From Favolaschia claudopus (taxonomy: Eukaryota; Basidiomycota; Agaricomycetes; Agaricales; Mycenaceae): a DNA stretch of 64,000 nucleotides. Of this stretch, positions 27,401 through 38,729 are shown one piece after another. The stretch covers positions 744,001 to 808,000 of the forward strand of contig JAWWNJ010000049.1 in assembly GCA_037176885.1 (NCBI GenBank). Direction: 5' to 3'. Made by a program: the position numbers and the translations under genes. Below the pieces are notes generated by a model. The model worked only from the letters and a program-made list of their open reading frames with translations. It was not told the origin of the DNA and did not search any database. Positions within the stretch are counted from its first letter, which is position 1, and every line of letters begins with the position of its first letter.

Positions 27401-27763
27401 GAATCACAGAAGCGGCGCGAAGCTTCGCCTCGGGCGCGAGAAGCTTAAGACCGACTTCGTAAATAAGCTTGGGATCAAAGGTAGCACCCAAAGCCGTCGC
27501 TGAAGGCAGACATTTCGCTGGCGTCCCCATAACGAAGTGGTTTCCTCTGATACCGTTTGGACCGTCGCTGACCTGCAAGAAAGACGTTTAAGATTGGGAA
27601 TGTCTCAAAAGGCGTCAAAGACCTTGATAGCAGGTATACCAAGTCTCTCCACCGCATGTGTCTTCCAGAAACCCACACCTGCGATGAGTTGGATGGATTC
27701 ATCGGTTGTTAACTGGTCGACAATCTCTGGGACGTTTGCGCGCGCAAAATCCGATGGAGCCAT
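24412..27763 (-). CDS. beta-glucosidase, glycoside hydrolase family 3 with PA14 insert
   Basis: A multi-exon gene starting at ATG 27763. The GH3 N-terminal barrel runs through [28 protein letters not shown] (across an intron), [17 protein letters not shown] and [13 protein letters not shown]. The nucleophile Asp lies in VMSDWFGVYS. The second domain carries [20 protein letters not shown] and [20 protein letters not shown]14 sugar-binding insert follows ([10 protein letters not shown] to [10 protein letters not shown]), then [23 protein letters not shown], and a fibronectin-III-like C-terminal domain ending DKGFEWRGI. The final exons join as [20 protein letters not shown] and [12 protein letters not shown], both family signatures. 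It hydrolyses terminal beta-glucosides such as cellobiose. No signal peptide follows the start, so an intracellular enzyme working on imported oligosaccharides is likely. Confidence 0.9.
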
Positions 27764-28787
27764 GGTGATTCGAGACAATGAGCAGCGTTATGGGCACTGG
27801 CTGCAAATGTGGACCGAAAGTGGGGGGATAAAGAGTTGGGTAGAGGCGCGGCGTTCATTGTATATAGTCAACGTGGTTTTACCGAAGAAACCCCGAACAA
27901 TCACTTGACCATTTTTGGAATTCACGTGTTGTCGGGACCATTCGGCACGACAAGAGCATTTACACGGTGGCGGTCATTGGATGCTTGTAACAAGGCCATC
28001 GAGTCGCTGAAAGGCGTATAGATGATTGTTAAAGTGAATCGGGACGATTCATCGCGACGGCGTTCGTATCGATAGGATTTTCTATTTTTCAACATTCTTG
28101 AAGTTGAAATCAATCTAAAATTCAACTAGAAATCTGCCAACGAGGATTTGCCAAGTTTGTCCTTGCCGAATCTTAGCTGCAGCAGAAATTCTAGGCACCG
28201 GTAGAACGTCGGTCCTGTGAGGCATGATAGCGCGCGCCGGGCGGCAAGGCGGCAGACCGCGAAATTAAAAGGAGACCCCAACTGACAGCACATAGCTGAA
28301 CGGTGCGGTTATCGGGCTTTGCAACTTCGTTGACGGCGCTCCGACTCGTGAGCTGTCGCGGAGGCATCCCCAGTGATAGAAGCAGTTACCAAGTCATGCG
28401 ATAGAGCCGGTGCATTGGGTCAGGATTATTTCTCTTCCGCGGAAAGGCATGTCCATACAGTCAGAAGTCCTTGCTACTATCGAACGAGATGGTTCAGAAC
28501 CTCAATTCGCACCTTCTGAAATTGCGACAGTACAAAACCAAGCATATGCGACTCAGCTCGGGAAACGTTGAACGGATCGAGGATTGGAAAAATTCGCAGA
28601 TTCGGTTTCGATGGCCTAGTTTGGAAAGTCATAGGACCAGTGAGTTAATTCGAGCGGATGAGAGTGCCTTGACGATTAGCTCTGTCGACAACACTATATC
28701 GAAGGTTGAGATTCAGCGCATGCATCGATTAGAGATATTTGACCACGCATACCTAATTGAAATTTGGGATCGCCGGCGAAGCTCAGC
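27764..28787. other. divergent intergenic region, 1.0 kb
   Basis: Lies between the GH3 gene (-) and the PhzF-like gene (+). An ORF of about 100 codons at 28471-28791 has ordinary composition but no recognisable domain, and it overlaps the likely 5' leader of the PhzF gene. I do not call it. Confidence 0.4.
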
Positions 28788-29732
28788 ATGACTCATCTCA
28801 AAACCCTTCCTTGTACCATCATGTCACGACAGCTCGCCTTCACCAAGCTCGACGTGTTCACCAACACCCCGTTCATAGGAAACCCGCTGGCCATCGTCCA
28901 CGTACCAAACACCATCCAGCTCACCCAAAACGAAAAGCAGCTGATCGCGCGCGAATTTAATCTCTCCGAAACGGTCTTCCACCACCAGCAGAGCGAGATC
29001 GCTGCCGATTCCCCTGTGGCGATCGATATTTTTACGACCACTGAGGAGCTGCCTTTTGCGGGCCACCCCACCATCGGCTCGGGATTCTACCTCCTCTCAC
29101 GCGCGCTACAGCCCCAGACGGTCACCCTCCGCACAAAAGCGGGAGACATACCCGTCATTCGCGGGACCAGTAGTCCCTCCAGCGTCCGCCTTCAGGTCCC
29201 AATCGATTTCAAAATCCACGCACCGCTCAATATTGCATCGGTCAAGCAACTGCAGCCACGATTGGGAGAGAAGGACTTTGTAAATGGAACAGGCGGAGCA
29301 GAGGCATGCGCGTCCATAGTGAAGGGAATGACCTTCCTGCTCCTCGCCTTAACATCCGAGGACGCGCTCGCGCGTCTCCAGCCGTATCCCATCCGTCTCG
29401 TCATACCCGACATTACGGAAAAACTCGGTGCCTGGGGCGTCGGGTTTGCAGGTATATACGTTTTCCACGAGAGACCTGACGGTAGCGTGCGCACGCGTAT
29501 GTTCGACGGACCAATCGAGGATCCTGCAACGGGGTCGGCGGCGTCGACACTGGGCGGGTATCTTGGTCTTCAGCGGGGAAATGGGATCCATACGATTGAC
29601 ATCGAACAAGGCATTGAGATGGGGCGGCGAAGTGAGATTCGGGTGGTTGTGACTGTGAGTGAAGGCGTTGTTGAGAAGATTGAATTGGAGGGCTCTGCGG
29701 TCTCTGTCATGCAGGGTACAGTCAACATCTGA
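28788..29732 (+). CDS. PhzF-family protein (phenazine-biosynthesis-like epimerase/isomerase fold)
   Basis: Intronless, 314 aa from ATG 28788. A second in-frame ATG at 28821 gives MSRQLAFTKLDVFTNTPFIGNPLAIV, which fits the family's usual N-terminus, so it may be the true start. Motifs are LSETVFH with the conserved catalytic Glu, ELPFAGHPTIGSG, and MFDGPIEDPATGSAASTLGGYL, the PhzF C-terminal signature. The two halves form the duplicated diaminopimelate-epimerase-like fold. PhzF of bacteria isomerises a phenazine precursor; fungal homologues are common and mostly of unknown substrate, so no phenazine pathway should be read from this. It lies next to a GST gene on the same strand. Confidence 0.9.
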   Translation: MTHLKTLPCTIMSRQLAFTKLDVFTNTPFIGNPLAIVHVPNTIQLTQNEKQLIAREFNLSETVFHHQQSEIAADSPVAIDIFTTTEELPFAGHPTIGSGFYLLSRALQPQTVTLRTKAGDIPVIRGTSSPSSVRLQVPIDFKIHAPLNIASVKQLQPRLGEKDFVNGTGGAEACASIVKGMTFLLLALTSEDALARLQPYPIRLVIPDITEKLGAWGVGFAGIYVFHERPDGSVRTRMFDGPIEDPATGSAASTLGGYLGLQRGNGIHTIDIEQGIEMGRRSEIRVVVTVSEGVVEKIELEGSAVSVMQGTVNI

Positions 29733-30094
29733 AATTCCTGAATGGGATGTAGAAAATAAATGGGGGTTTCGAGATGATATAAGTTTTTTGAGCAAGTGCG
29801 AAGTTCAAAGCTTCAAGCTGGACAACATTGTGGAACCTGAACACGCGATGTCGAGTAGCTGAGGAGCTTGTCTGATTCGATGTTGAAGGTTCGAGTCTGG
29901 AACCAGTAATCACGAGATCGTGTGGCGGCATGACAGAGCATGACTAACGCAAACGTGACCGCGTTCTTTCGCCGGGCTCCGCGCGTCACCCCGCCGACGG
30001 AATTGTTTACTGTCATTGATATATTCGTGCCGAGTATTTAACGCATTCACCCTACACTCTCCACCATCCCACACTTGTCCCACACCAAGCCAAC
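29733..30094. other. intergenic region between PhzF-like and GST genes
   Basis: No gene seen; presumed GST promoter. Confidence 0.4.
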
Positions 30095-30790
30095 ATGCCT
30101 CTCATCGTCCACCATCTCAATGTTTCCCAATCCGAGCGTATCCCCTGGCTCTGCGAAGAGCTCTCCATCCCCTACACCCTCAAAACCTACCGCCGCGCCC
30201 CTGTCCTCGCCCCGCCTGAATACAAAGCCCTCCACCCCTCCGAAACCTCCCCCATCATTCAAGACGGCGAAGGCGACGCCCTCATCACGATCGCCGAGTC
30301 TGGCGCCTGCATGGAGTACATCGCCCATCGATACGGCAATGGCGGGCTATTCCTCCCGCCAACGCATCCCGACTACGCACAGTTTCTGTATTGGTGGCAC
30401 TGGGCGAACGGGACCTTCCAGCCCGCGATGCTCCTCAACGCGATGGTAGGCAGGATGGGTGTCCCCGACGACAATCCGCGTATAGTGATGGGGAGAGAGC
30501 GGATGAATATGATGTTGCGTGCGCTGAACGAGCGCGTGAAGAATAACAAGTGGCTCGCTGGGGAGGAGTTCACTGTGGCAGATATCATGCTCGTGTTTTC
30601 GTTGACGACGATGCGGTACTTCTTCCAGTATTCGCTAAAGGAGTATGAGGGCGTGGTCGGGTACCTCGAGCGGATCGGGGAGAGAGAGGCGTACCAGAGG
30701 GCGATGGAGAAAGGTGACCCTGGGATGGAGCCTGCGTTGGGTGCCGATCCGCCTTCGAAACCGTTCGGCGCTCAGCTGCCAAGCAAGTAA
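30095..30790 (+). CDS. glutathione S-transferase
   Basis: Intronless, 231 aa. The N-terminal thioredoxin-like domain has HHLNVSQSERIPWLCEELSI (Ser in the early active-site position) and ETSPIIQDGEG, whose cis-Pro binds the glutathione backbone, then TIAESGACMEYIAHRYG with the Glu-Ser that contacts the gamma-glutamyl group. The helical C-terminal domain includes WLAGEEFTVADIMLVFSL, with the N-capping and hydrophobic-staple motif typical of cytosolic GSTs. The enzyme conjugates glutathione to electrophiles or reduces peroxides. The class is probably one of the fungal GTT-like or Ure2-like groups. Confidence 0.93.
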   Translation: MPLIVHHLNVSQSERIPWLCEELSIPYTLKTYRRAPVLAPPEYKALHPSETSPIIQDGEGDALITIAESGACMEYIAHRYGNGGLFLPPTHPDYAQFLYWWHWANGTFQPAMLLNAMVGRMGVPDDNPRIVMGRERMNMMLRALNERVKNNKWLAGEEFTVADIMLVFSLTTMRYFFQYSLKEYEGVVGYLERIGEREAYQRAMEKGDPGMEPALGADPPSKPFGAQLPSK

Positions 30791-31825
30791 ACGGAAAGTT
30801 GCAAAACAGATGGAAGAAAAGGCGGACTGCTTACTGTGTAAAAGTGTAAACTAGCCTGGAGTCTATTCCCCACTCAACGAATGCACCCCACTTCATTGGA
30901 AAGATATATATACCGTGCGAGTAGGGAGCCGTATCGGATTGTCCCTCGCTATCCAGCGATTGGACGCGATCTCCAAGACGCTTGTTCTAGCCGGCTGAGG
31001 CTGTACGAATGCCTACGAATCTCACACGACAGGGCCACCTTTCTTACAAGGGAGCGAGTGATTAAGGAGAAAGCGGGCCACTGTTCGTAGTGATTAGCCA
31101 AAGCATCGCATAGAAGCCAAGTATTGTCCTACCCACAAGAAGGCGAGTGCAACAGACAATGGGGGCTCTGAAGCCCGCGGGGGGATTGCTTGCGACAAGT
31201 AAGTTGCTGGTCTCTTTTGAGCCTTGTCATCCTGAGACTGCGACAACCTGTCGCCAGATGCTAAGGACATGTCAAGAGGAGGCAGTGACACGAGCGAACC
31301 TCTTGAAGCGCGCGGGGCTGAGCGTTGTTACGTTTGCTCGAAGAAATCGAAAGAAACGAAGGAATAGGTACTGCCAGCCGCCAGCCGCAAGAATATGCCG
31401 CTTGGAGATATCCACTGGGATCTGAAGCTCAAGGTGGATTTCCTAGAGCGGCTGATATTGAAAAATGGACGAGGACAGCTTGCGAGTGGCCAAGGAAGCC
31501 AATCCGTTCACGGGTGGTACTATTCCAAGTTATCAGCATACCAACAAAATCAAGCGACATTGAATTCGTACCCATAAAACAGCTCAGGAAAGCATCACCG
31601 CATCGGTGGGCTGCGGCGTTGGCCGCTGAACTATTTGGATAAAGGGGAATCAAAAGCATATTTTAAGCTTGAGGCTTGGTCTGAAAACAAGCGAGCCGAA
31701 GGCCGCGCAGATACAACACAAGGTAGCCTTTAGATTTCAGTCGTACTCAATACATACATACATCTATAGTTTTCAGCAACTTCTTCTTCTTTCGTATTCT
31801 CTTCTTGCCTTCGCACCGCCAGCGA
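30791..31825. other. intergenic region, 1.0 kb
   Basis: No gene seen. It separates the convergent GST (+) and triosephosphate isomerase (-) genes. Confidence 0.4.
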
Positions 31826-32903
<1,078 letters not shown>

Positions 32904-33114
32904 TGTGGTAAGTACTGGGAGATGGAGGACGCGGACAAGATTGTGGTGCAAGAGCAAGTGGCTGTGCTGAAATTTTGCGGCCGAAACACCAAAGCCGACT
33001 AACGCCGAGTTGAAGTTGAACGTTGAATTTTGCTGGAGTCTCTCGCATGGAACATGCGGAGATTATTCTCGGCCTGCCTCTCAAGTTTCAACGAAATTGT
33101 TTGAATCGGCTGCG

Positions 33115-33400
33115 TTACTCAGAGCTACCCAAAGTAAATTTTAAATTGTGGAGAGAGTCTGCCAGAGACAACTTAGAAACTGGCGACTCCGACGCCGGTG
33201 AATTCTTGCGAAGCGCAGCGGGACACCCATCCCTGACGGTTGTGAAGGGTAGGTAGGTAGGTAGTATTCATACCTCTCAACCTCTCAGAATTGCCAAGAA
33301 TTTTGTAAATTTGCTCCATTACTCAGAGCTACCCAAAGTAGATCTGTGGAGAATCTGCAAGATCTCAAGACAACTCAGCGAAATTGTCCACTCGGACGTT
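33115..33400 (+). repeat. diverged tandem duplication, period about 204 bp
   Basis: The 22-mer TTACTCAGAGCTACCCAAAGTA is exact at 33115-33136 and 33319-33340. After each copy the sequence stays recognisably similar (GTGGAGA, then AGTCTGC or ATCTGC, GACAACTYAG, and GACG..GGTGAATT or GACGTTGAATT), so a whole segment was duplicated and has drifted. Confidence 0.65.
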
Positions 33401-33476
33401 GAATTTCTGCGGACTCGCCAGCGCCTGCATAGATGCGAGCTCCACGGCCTAAATCCCCACTGCAATTCAGAATCAC

Positions 33477-33484
33477 TATATAAG
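33477..33484 (+). promoter_or_regulatory. TATA box of the small secreted protein gene
   Basis: TATATAAG, 45 bp before the ATG at 33529. Confidence 0.6.
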
Positions 33485-33528
33485 AACCCTCAACGCTGGA
33501 CAAGCTCTCCAGAATTCAACCAACCAAC

Positions 33529-33916
33529 ATGGCGAACTTCAGCAAACTCCCATCCTCCATCTTTGCGATTGCGATTTCCCTGCTGCTTGCAGGCACAGCG
33601 AGCGCGCAGCAACAGTGCGTTGATCGCGATAGCTGTCCCGGGTCTCAAGTATGCTGCATCGCGATCGTGAGTTTTTTCACAATTTTACTACTTATAATGT
33701 AGTCTTGTCGCAACTTACATTCATATAATAACCTTCAGACAAGCGGCGGCGGCGTGGGCAACGTTGGCACTGTATCGATCCTGCGAAGTGTGTCAACGTG
33801 AGTTTCTCTCAAATGAAGCTTTTGTTCGCGGGTGGTTTACTTATCTGTGTCTGAAATGTCAGGGAAGTTGCAACGACAGTAATGGCGGAGATGAAGGAAG
33901 CACTTGCGACGCGTGA
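33529..33916 (+). CDS. small secreted cysteine-rich protein
   Basis: Preferred model has three exons: 33529-33666, 33744-33797 and 33863-33916, 81 aa. The first 26 residues are a clear signal peptide (SIFAIAISLLLAGTASA). The mature part carries cysteines at CVDRDSCPGSQVCC, WHCIDPAKCVN, GSCNDSN and STCDA, an even number (eight) that could form disulfides. The exon-2 start is ambiguous: the nearer CAG after 33738 would give a Gly-rich frame that stops at 33800-33802 (TSGGGVGNVG type tail), while AAG after 33743 opens the Cys-rich frame. I favour the latter because it keeps Cys spacing and uses the next intron. Role unknown; such proteins act as fungal effectors, antimicrobials or wall proteins. 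Confidence 0.65.
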
Positions 33917-34091
33917 TGTTGGGCAGGAAATCAATACTCTCAGCATTTGAAAAAGTGACTGTGCACGTAGAATACGAGAAATGAAGCAGATAAATTAGCA
34001 CCACGACTGAGATATACAACAGATATCCAATCCAATCCGCTTGATACAAAGGCCTCCGGTCCATCCATCCACGTTGAGTAGTCCTACATCC

Positions 34092-35016
34092 TCAATTTTT
34101 CTTGCCCGACGCGGTCTTGACGGACGCGGCATGGGCAAGGTTCAAGCTCCCGACAAGGTCTTTGCCCAATTGCCACACAATCAAAGTCGGGACCACGATC
34201 CAGAACCTGCATTCCATCATTAGCCTTCCTTCAAGAAAGTAGTAATCCCTCCACGCACCCGTTAGGGATGAGCCAATAAACCGTCAGGTCATAGAGGCTG
34301 TTGTGCCCCACCGCGCAGTAGTTGCAGAAGTACTCCTGCGCCCAGTAGAGGATGGTTTTGGCGAGGGTGAGGGAGGCGGCGGTGAAGCCGATGAGGGGGG
34401 CGGGGGGCCATGCGCTGACGTGCGCGGTGTAGAGGTAGAAGAGGTTCATGAGTGTCTCGAGGACGTTCATGAACGCTGGGGTATTTGTCAGCACAGGCAG
34501 ATAGAGAGAGGATATGCGAGGACGTACATTGAGCGTTGGTGAAACCGTCACCCTCCTCGAGGGCTGGAATACCATAAACCTGCGGAATTTCCGGTAAGCA
34601 TGCGGATTACATCTTGGGTATCTTTGGAAGACGTGCAAGATCAACCTGGAAGAAACAGACCCATTTTAGCACATCGGAGAGAAGCAGCATGAAGACATGC
34701 ACGTACGCGTTGGTATATGCTATAGGGCGACCAAAGCCAATGTAAATCTCCTCCCTGTTTTCGCGTCGTCGTCAGGCTTCGTCGTATGGTATGCTTCAAG
34801 ACCTCTCACCTCCATCGACCGAGGCCTACCCTCCGCCGTCAGATACGCCGCAAAGACAAGCGCAAAGCTCACCTCATAAAACAGTATCCTACATCCCACG
34901 CAATAACCTGCACCCATCGTAAGAAAAACACCTTACACGGCACAAAAACCACTAGTATTCACCGGGGCAGTAATCAAGAACCAGAGAGAGATCCAGCTAT
35001 ACGTCTTAACGGCCAT
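34092..35016 (-). CDS. multi-pass membrane protein, EXPERA/emopamil-binding-like
   Basis: Starts at ATG 35016, with about seven introns; about 210 aa. Text in order: MAVKTYSWISLWFLITAPV (TM1), IAWDVGYCFMRPRSMEGGDL, VDLVYGIPALEEGDGFTNAQ, SFMNVLETLMNLFYLYTAHV (TM2), APLIGFTAASLTLAKTILYW (TM3), GHNSLYDLTVYWLIPNG and FWIVVPTLIVWQLG (TM4). Acidic and aromatic residues inside the first loop and helices resemble the EXPERA domain of sterol isomerases and TM6SF-type proteins; the assignment is tentative. The intron at 34636-34580 starts GCACGT (GC-AG) and is required to join VDL to VYGIP in frame. Confidence 0.7.
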
Positions 35017-37848
35017 TGTCCTCGTCGTCGAATGCGGGGAAGCAGGGTGTATGAGAAAATGTGGTTCGATGTCGGGAGATATAGAATTTGCGGTTTTCTC
35101 ACATGTGTCGATCAATTGCGCGGCGCGCCGAGTCCGTTGCCGGCGCTCTCCTCTTGCCGCCGCTCTTGCGTCAACGTCGACGGTCGATTCCGTAGTTTCA
35201 GCTGGAAAGCTATTAGCGGGTCTTGTCGTACGATTCCGACTACGTTTTCCAATTTTCCTGTCGCGCGCCGTCTCTTCGGGAGTAGAAGACTCGATTCGGG
35301 CCATGTACGCGGCGGATAATATTGGGAGACCCATGAAGACAATGGAAGAGAATTCAGAACAGAATTGTGGTGGGTGTGGATTCAAGAGTCAAGTTCAAGC
35401 CAAGTTGCAGTGGACAGGCCGCCTTGGAGCTTTTGAGTAGGATGGTGTGGCATGAGCCCGCAACGTGCCGGCAGAATGCCCTTTGTCTTGCTTGTTTGCG
35501 TGCGATGTCTTTGAGGCTGGCTCATCTTTGTCTTGCTCTTTGTGCGGCTTGAATATGGGCGGGAGAAGAAACGAGACAGCCCAGCTGTCGAACTCAGCCG
35601 CACCCAGGTCTCAAACTGTACTAGACTCTGCTCGGATTTTACGCACGAGGCAAGTGCGCGGTCAAATTATCAATGACATACGTTGGTACTAATGCTCCAG
35701 CTTAGTGTAGTTCTTCTATTACTCCGACCTGACCACGTCAGGGACAGAATTTAATGCCCGACGATGCACTTTCGCCGTCGTTACGCGTCTTTCAAGGCCA
35801 TGCAAAAATATGGTCACGGCCCCTGGTTCTCGATGAGCTCGTCCGAACTCTTCGTTTCAAGCACTTGAAAAGAACGGTGACTCTTGCACGGACATCTCGC
35901 CCACGACAAACGATAAATGAATCCCGCATTTACCTTAGCTGTCGTCGCGGTACCTGGCATCCCGTACCTTCTGCTTGTTGCTGCGAGCTCAATTCATTTC
36001 CTTCTTCCTGCTCCTCGACTGGCACACACGGAAAGGGTGTCCCCCTTTGGGCACTACCTACGTCACTCGCATTGCTACCAGGCCTAGTATGAGATCGAAC
36101 GCAAGAGCTTTGCCACTCCTTTCTGATGGTCGCCTTGAAGAACAGCGTCTCCTTGGGTAGTCGGCTGGCACCGAGTATCTGCTCATGAGATCAAGCCTGA
36201 GCGTCTTGGGCTACAGCTCACTTATTACTTGGCGGACTATACAGTTCCCTAGAGTTATCTCAAAATGCAAGCCTCCTCAATCACGCCAGTTTTCATTGTC
36301 TCTTGTCTCTCCTCAAGTCTTCTGTTCTCCGCGTCCGAGAATGCCTGCTCTTCCCCGCTCAATCCGGCACACCCCTACCCGCTACGGTTCACCAAGCTTG
36401 AGGTTGCCCAGTTGCATCCAAGAATACTCGAAGCCGCCGCGACCTGTGCCTGGGCTCGTACTTCATCTTTCACCCGATGACCCGAGCGCTTTCTCCTTGA
36501 AGAACGCCACGTGCAAAAGCGGGGTCTCCCGCCCCAGATTCCCACTGAGCCGCACGCCTCTGAATCCATTCAGCAGCTCAGAATAACACGCCGTCCACTT
36601 GGGCGGGCGGTCCGGGTGAGTGCTGAGCCTCAGATATCTATGCCCAGTGCTTTTTTGGGCATGATGATACAGTAATTCAAGCCCGTGCGTCCTCTTTCAC
36701 GTCGTTCTCCCCATTCGACAGTTTCTGATTAGCCTTTTCTTGCTTTTCAGTGACAGGTCGATCGTGGCTTTGAAACAATTCGCCAGGATATTGTATCCCT
36801 GAATCAGTGGCGCTTGACAATGTGCTACATATGCACAACTCGTATCTTAATGTAAGAAACAGCTTCCGAGGATGTTGAGTTTATCCCTCGAATTCAGACT
36901 CGGACTCCAGACCGCATCAAGTACTGGGAGGAAAAAAAAACCCCTGAAAACATTGCTTTTGCATCGACAAACCCGTCCAGTCCTGTCAATTTTGTGCATA
37001 GCAACAAGAGCAACACATTCTTGGTTGACTCGCGCGAACGTTTGCACAATCTGCCAGTGTCGAAGTGTCCTTCAAGCCCCTTGACGTGCTACATCGGCGT
37101 TTCACTCTGTCACGGAGTTGGTGTAGGTTGGTGTGCGGTCTTTGCTCAAATGCCAGTCAATTCACGACACGTATATACCTCCAACTGCAAGACTTTCCAA
37201 GAATCTCCCAAGCTTGGTCGCCGTCCGTAAGACTACCAAGAACTTAGAAGGATGTGCCACGCCCTAGCTGCAGCTGGAAAGCCCAAGAAAAACCTTAGGC
37301 CTCCAACTCCGGGTAATAGCTAGTATGACCGCCACCCTAGCCCATAGACGTGGATAGGGACCTGGATACCAACGTTTGACCCCGTCGCTGGTCTTCCGTT
37401 TTCCCGCTCTCATTTCGCTCTTGTTCCTTGAAGTCGTCGGGGACTCCGGACGTCGACCCTGCATGACGACGATTCAAGAAATTTCTGGAATGCGATCAAT
37501 CGCATAGTATCAAATGATCAAACATATCGTTTCGTTTCGTCCTAATGGAGAAGTACCTACTCACCTCATAAGGCAACGCATCTTTGTTCACAGACTCTTT
37601 GCCCTCCGTCTCGTCCAATGAATGACCAAAAATAACAGCTGGGCAGCCCTGGATGTCCGATTTGGCAGCCGTGTCAGGTAAAAAACCTGGAAAAAACAAG
37701 ATGTTCTGTGATTTTCCGGAAATGCGACATCTCCACAAAGCAGCATGACCGCGTCGGTTGTGATGCCCTGGTGCCTGGAACTTGGCATCACGTATATAAG
37801 GCAAGCGGTTCGGGTGGCCCGACGCATTCTATTGCTGCCCTCCCCAAA
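35017..37848. other. gene-poor region, 2.8 kb
   Basis: The second longest stretch without a defensible gene, on either strand. ORFs up to about 130 codons lack domain content and splice continuity. It ends in the TATA box of the peptide-precursor gene. Confidence 0.45.
37793..37800 (+). promoter_or_regulatory. TATA box of the peptide-precursor gene
   Basis: TATATAAG, 49 bp before the ATG at 37849; a strong core promoter of the kind used by highly expressed fungal secreted-protein genes. Confidence 0.65.
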
Positions 37849-38729
37849 ATGCGCTTTCAGTCATTAATACTTGTTTTTGCTGCCGTCGTCGCGGCCTCTG
37901 CTCAAGTCGAGGTGCGAAATCCAGATCCATTCATCTACTCAGTTCATGACTGACACTGGTTATAGCGCGCCGCCCCCGTGGTACGTCTCCACTCCTTGAT
38001 AACAAGCGTTCTTCCGACTGAGTGTTCGCGATCTAGTCCAATGGTGCACCTGGGTGGAAGCGGGATCCGTCTGGCCCTATCGCTGAAGATGGGGCTCCGG
38101 GATGGAAGAGAGATCCTTCTGGTCCTATCGCCGAAGATGGCGCACCTGGCTGGAAAAGAGAGAATTCCGACGGCGCGCCTACTTGGAAAAGAATCGTGAT
38201 TCCTCCCTCCGTACGTATCAGATCCTCATCAACAAGTTGTTCTCTAACCTTCATTGCGATTCAGAACGGTGCGCCCGGATGGAAGAGAGATCATTTTGGT
38301 CCTACTGTCGAAGATGGCGCACCTGGATGGAAGAGGGAGGACTCCGACGGGGCGCCGCCATGGAAAAGAATCGTGATTCCTCCTGTACGTCTCACATCCT
38401 CGTCAGCTGATCATTTTCTGACATTTCCGATGTAGTCCAACGGCGCGCCTGGATGGAAGAGGGATCCTTCTGCTCCCATCGCTGAAGACGGGGCACCCGG
38501 ATGGAAACGGGCGACTCCACCTCCCGGAGATGTTAGTATTTCGAGTTTTTCCTTCCTTCAATGACTTACATTCCCCCAGGCGCCGCCGGGGAAGAGGGAA
38601 CACCCCGGTATGAACAGGGCTGAGAGCCGCGCTGCCCGTGCTGTGAGTCCTTGTCGTCTTGTCCTACCATCCGCCATGCCGACTCCAGCTTAGAACGCAC
38701 GCAACGGCGACGGTGCACCTGGGTGGTAA
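37849..38729 (+). CDS. secreted Kex2-processed repeat-peptide precursor (KEP-type)
   Basis: Seven exons: 37849-37911, 37966-37980, 38037-38210, 38265-38384, 38436-38531, 38580-38642 and 38694-38729. All introns are phase 0, and the product is 188 aa. Residues 1-18 are a signal peptide (MRFQSLILVFAAVVAASA). The rest is a chain of units ending in Lys-Arg: ten KR sites, eight GAPGW cores, one GAPTW, one GAPPW and one degenerate DAPPG. Units include SNGAPGWKR, DPSGPIAEDGAPGWKR (twice identical), variants with DHFGPTVE and DPSAPIAE, ENSDGAPTWKR, EDSDGAPPWKR and IVIPPSNGAPGWKR (twice). The final copy, DGAPGW, is followed directly by the stop codon. This is the layout of precursors cut by Kex2 and trimmed of KR by a carboxypeptidase, as in alpha-factor and dikaritin (UstA-like) precursors. 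Expected products are 9- to 14-residue peptides ending in Trp. Function is unknown; a secreted signal or a RiPP are the main options. Confidence 0.9.

Larger units (their letters stand above)
32904..33528. other. divergent promoter region with a tandem duplication
   Basis: Lies between triosephosphate isomerase (-) and the small secreted protein (+). It holds two diverged copies of a segment about 204 bp apart, a GGTA microsatellite at about 33247-33262 and a TATATAAG box at 33477-33484. Confidence 0.55.

Noticed and set aside
28471..28791. About 100-codon ORF upstream of the PhzF-like gene
   Set aside because: No recognisable domain, overlaps the probable leader of the next gene, and no splice continuation.
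28788..30790. PhzF-like plus GST as a phenazine biosynthetic cluster
   Set aside because: Fungal PhzF-like proteins are common without phenazines and no other phz-type gene is nearby.
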